A stretch of 64,000 bases of DNA from Tetrapisispora phaffii CBS 4417 (Eukaryota > Ascomycota > Saccharomycetes > Saccharomycetales > Saccharomycetaceae). The stretch is from NCBI RefSeq assembly GCF_000236905.1, contig NC_016529.1, forward strand, positions 186,001 to 250,000, given 5' to 3'. The notes beneath the pieces were generated by a model. That model had not been told where the DNA came from. It worked only from the letters and a program-made list of their open reading frames with translations, and made no database searches. Numbering within the stretch: the first letter of the stretch is position 1; the number at the start of each line of letters is the position of its first letter. Position numbers and translations under genes: made by a program. This document shows positions 63,880-64,000 of this stretch, in pieces.

Positions 63880-64000
63880 TTAACCAAATCTATTTAAAGC
63901 TTCAGTGACCAAATCTTTATCATTTTCGTTAATTTCACCACTGGCAATTTGTTGATTTCTTTTACGTAATTGTTTTTCTTTCTCCAACATCCTTTCAACT
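63880..64000 (-). CDS. C-terminal end of a minus-strand gene, probably UTP7
   Basis: The last 39 codons of a gene cut by the window edge. The visible sequence is highly charged: MLEKEKQLRKRNQQIASGEI and, at the end, TEALNRFG before TAA (63880-63882). An end of this type, charged and closing on ALxRF, resembles the Utp7/BING4 family, a WD-repeat protein of the small-subunit processome. UTP7 (YER082C) follows SER3 on the opposite strand in S. cerevisiae, which fits. The other synteny candidate is SEC28 (YIL076W, beside RPN2), but epsilon-COP is not expected to end in such a charged tail. Too little is visible for certainty, so no symbol is given. Confidence 0.55.
   Translation of the reverse strand, partial: VERMLEKEKQLRKRNQQIASGEINENDKDLVTEALNRFG

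Overview
The window is 64 kb of AT-rich nuclear DNA from a budding yeast of the Saccharomycetaceae. It carries about two dozen long, mostly intronless genes with clear Saccharomyces cerevisiae counterparts. It has one run of 150 N (18981-19130) and no rRNA, recognisable tRNA, transposon or CRISPR. Names below are by homology recognised from the protein sequence; no search was run.

Layout. Left block (1-12.3 kb): sulfate permease (SUL1/2), IOC2, KIN1/2 and INO2, which matches S. cerevisiae YLR092-096 combined with YDR122-123. Right block (14.2-64 kb): FCY2-like permease, CEM1, glycerol-3-phosphatase, THO1, a YIL055C-like protein, VHR1/2, ICL1, SNP1, ARG5,6, YRB2, FIS1, a divergent cullin, RNR1/3, SEC6, TDA2, VTC1, MAM33, MRX1 (YER077C), PCI8, AIM9, SER3/33, RPN2 and the end of a probable UTP7. 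This block interleaves orthologues of the sister regions YER056-082 and YIL053-076 with matching relative orientation. Several genes from the S. cerevisiae regions (for example RPS24, MOT2, ARC15) are absent. From this I infer a post-genome-duplication species with its own pattern of gene loss (Tetrapisispora, Vanderwaltozyma, Kazachstania or Naumovozyma type). The species cannot be fixed from the sequence. The join between the two blocks (12.2-14.2 kb) looks like an ancestral rearrangement breakpoint.

How the genes work together. They are housekeeping and metabolic genes, each with its own promoter, not an operon or a dedicated system. Several promoters carry textbook yeast sites that agree with the assigned gene: CSRE elements before ICL1, MCB boxes before RNR1, a Gcn4 site before ARG5,6, a PACE/Rpn4 box before RPN2, a Pho4-type E-box before VTC1 and CATGTG elements before INO2.

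Most unusual points: (1) a 66-79% GC island with a G-quadruplex motif, an assembly gap and three CACGTG boxes between the glycerol-3-phosphatase gene and THO1; (2) a short divergent cullin lacking its neddylation domain, with its frame reopening for 62 codons after the stop; (3) an isocitrate lyase reading frame running 51 codons past the usual end, explained by one base in an A6 tract; (4) three Tbf1-type motifs in 52 bp between TDA2 and VTC1; (5) a row of GC-rich hairpins upstream of SER3. I found no convincing novel multi-gene system.
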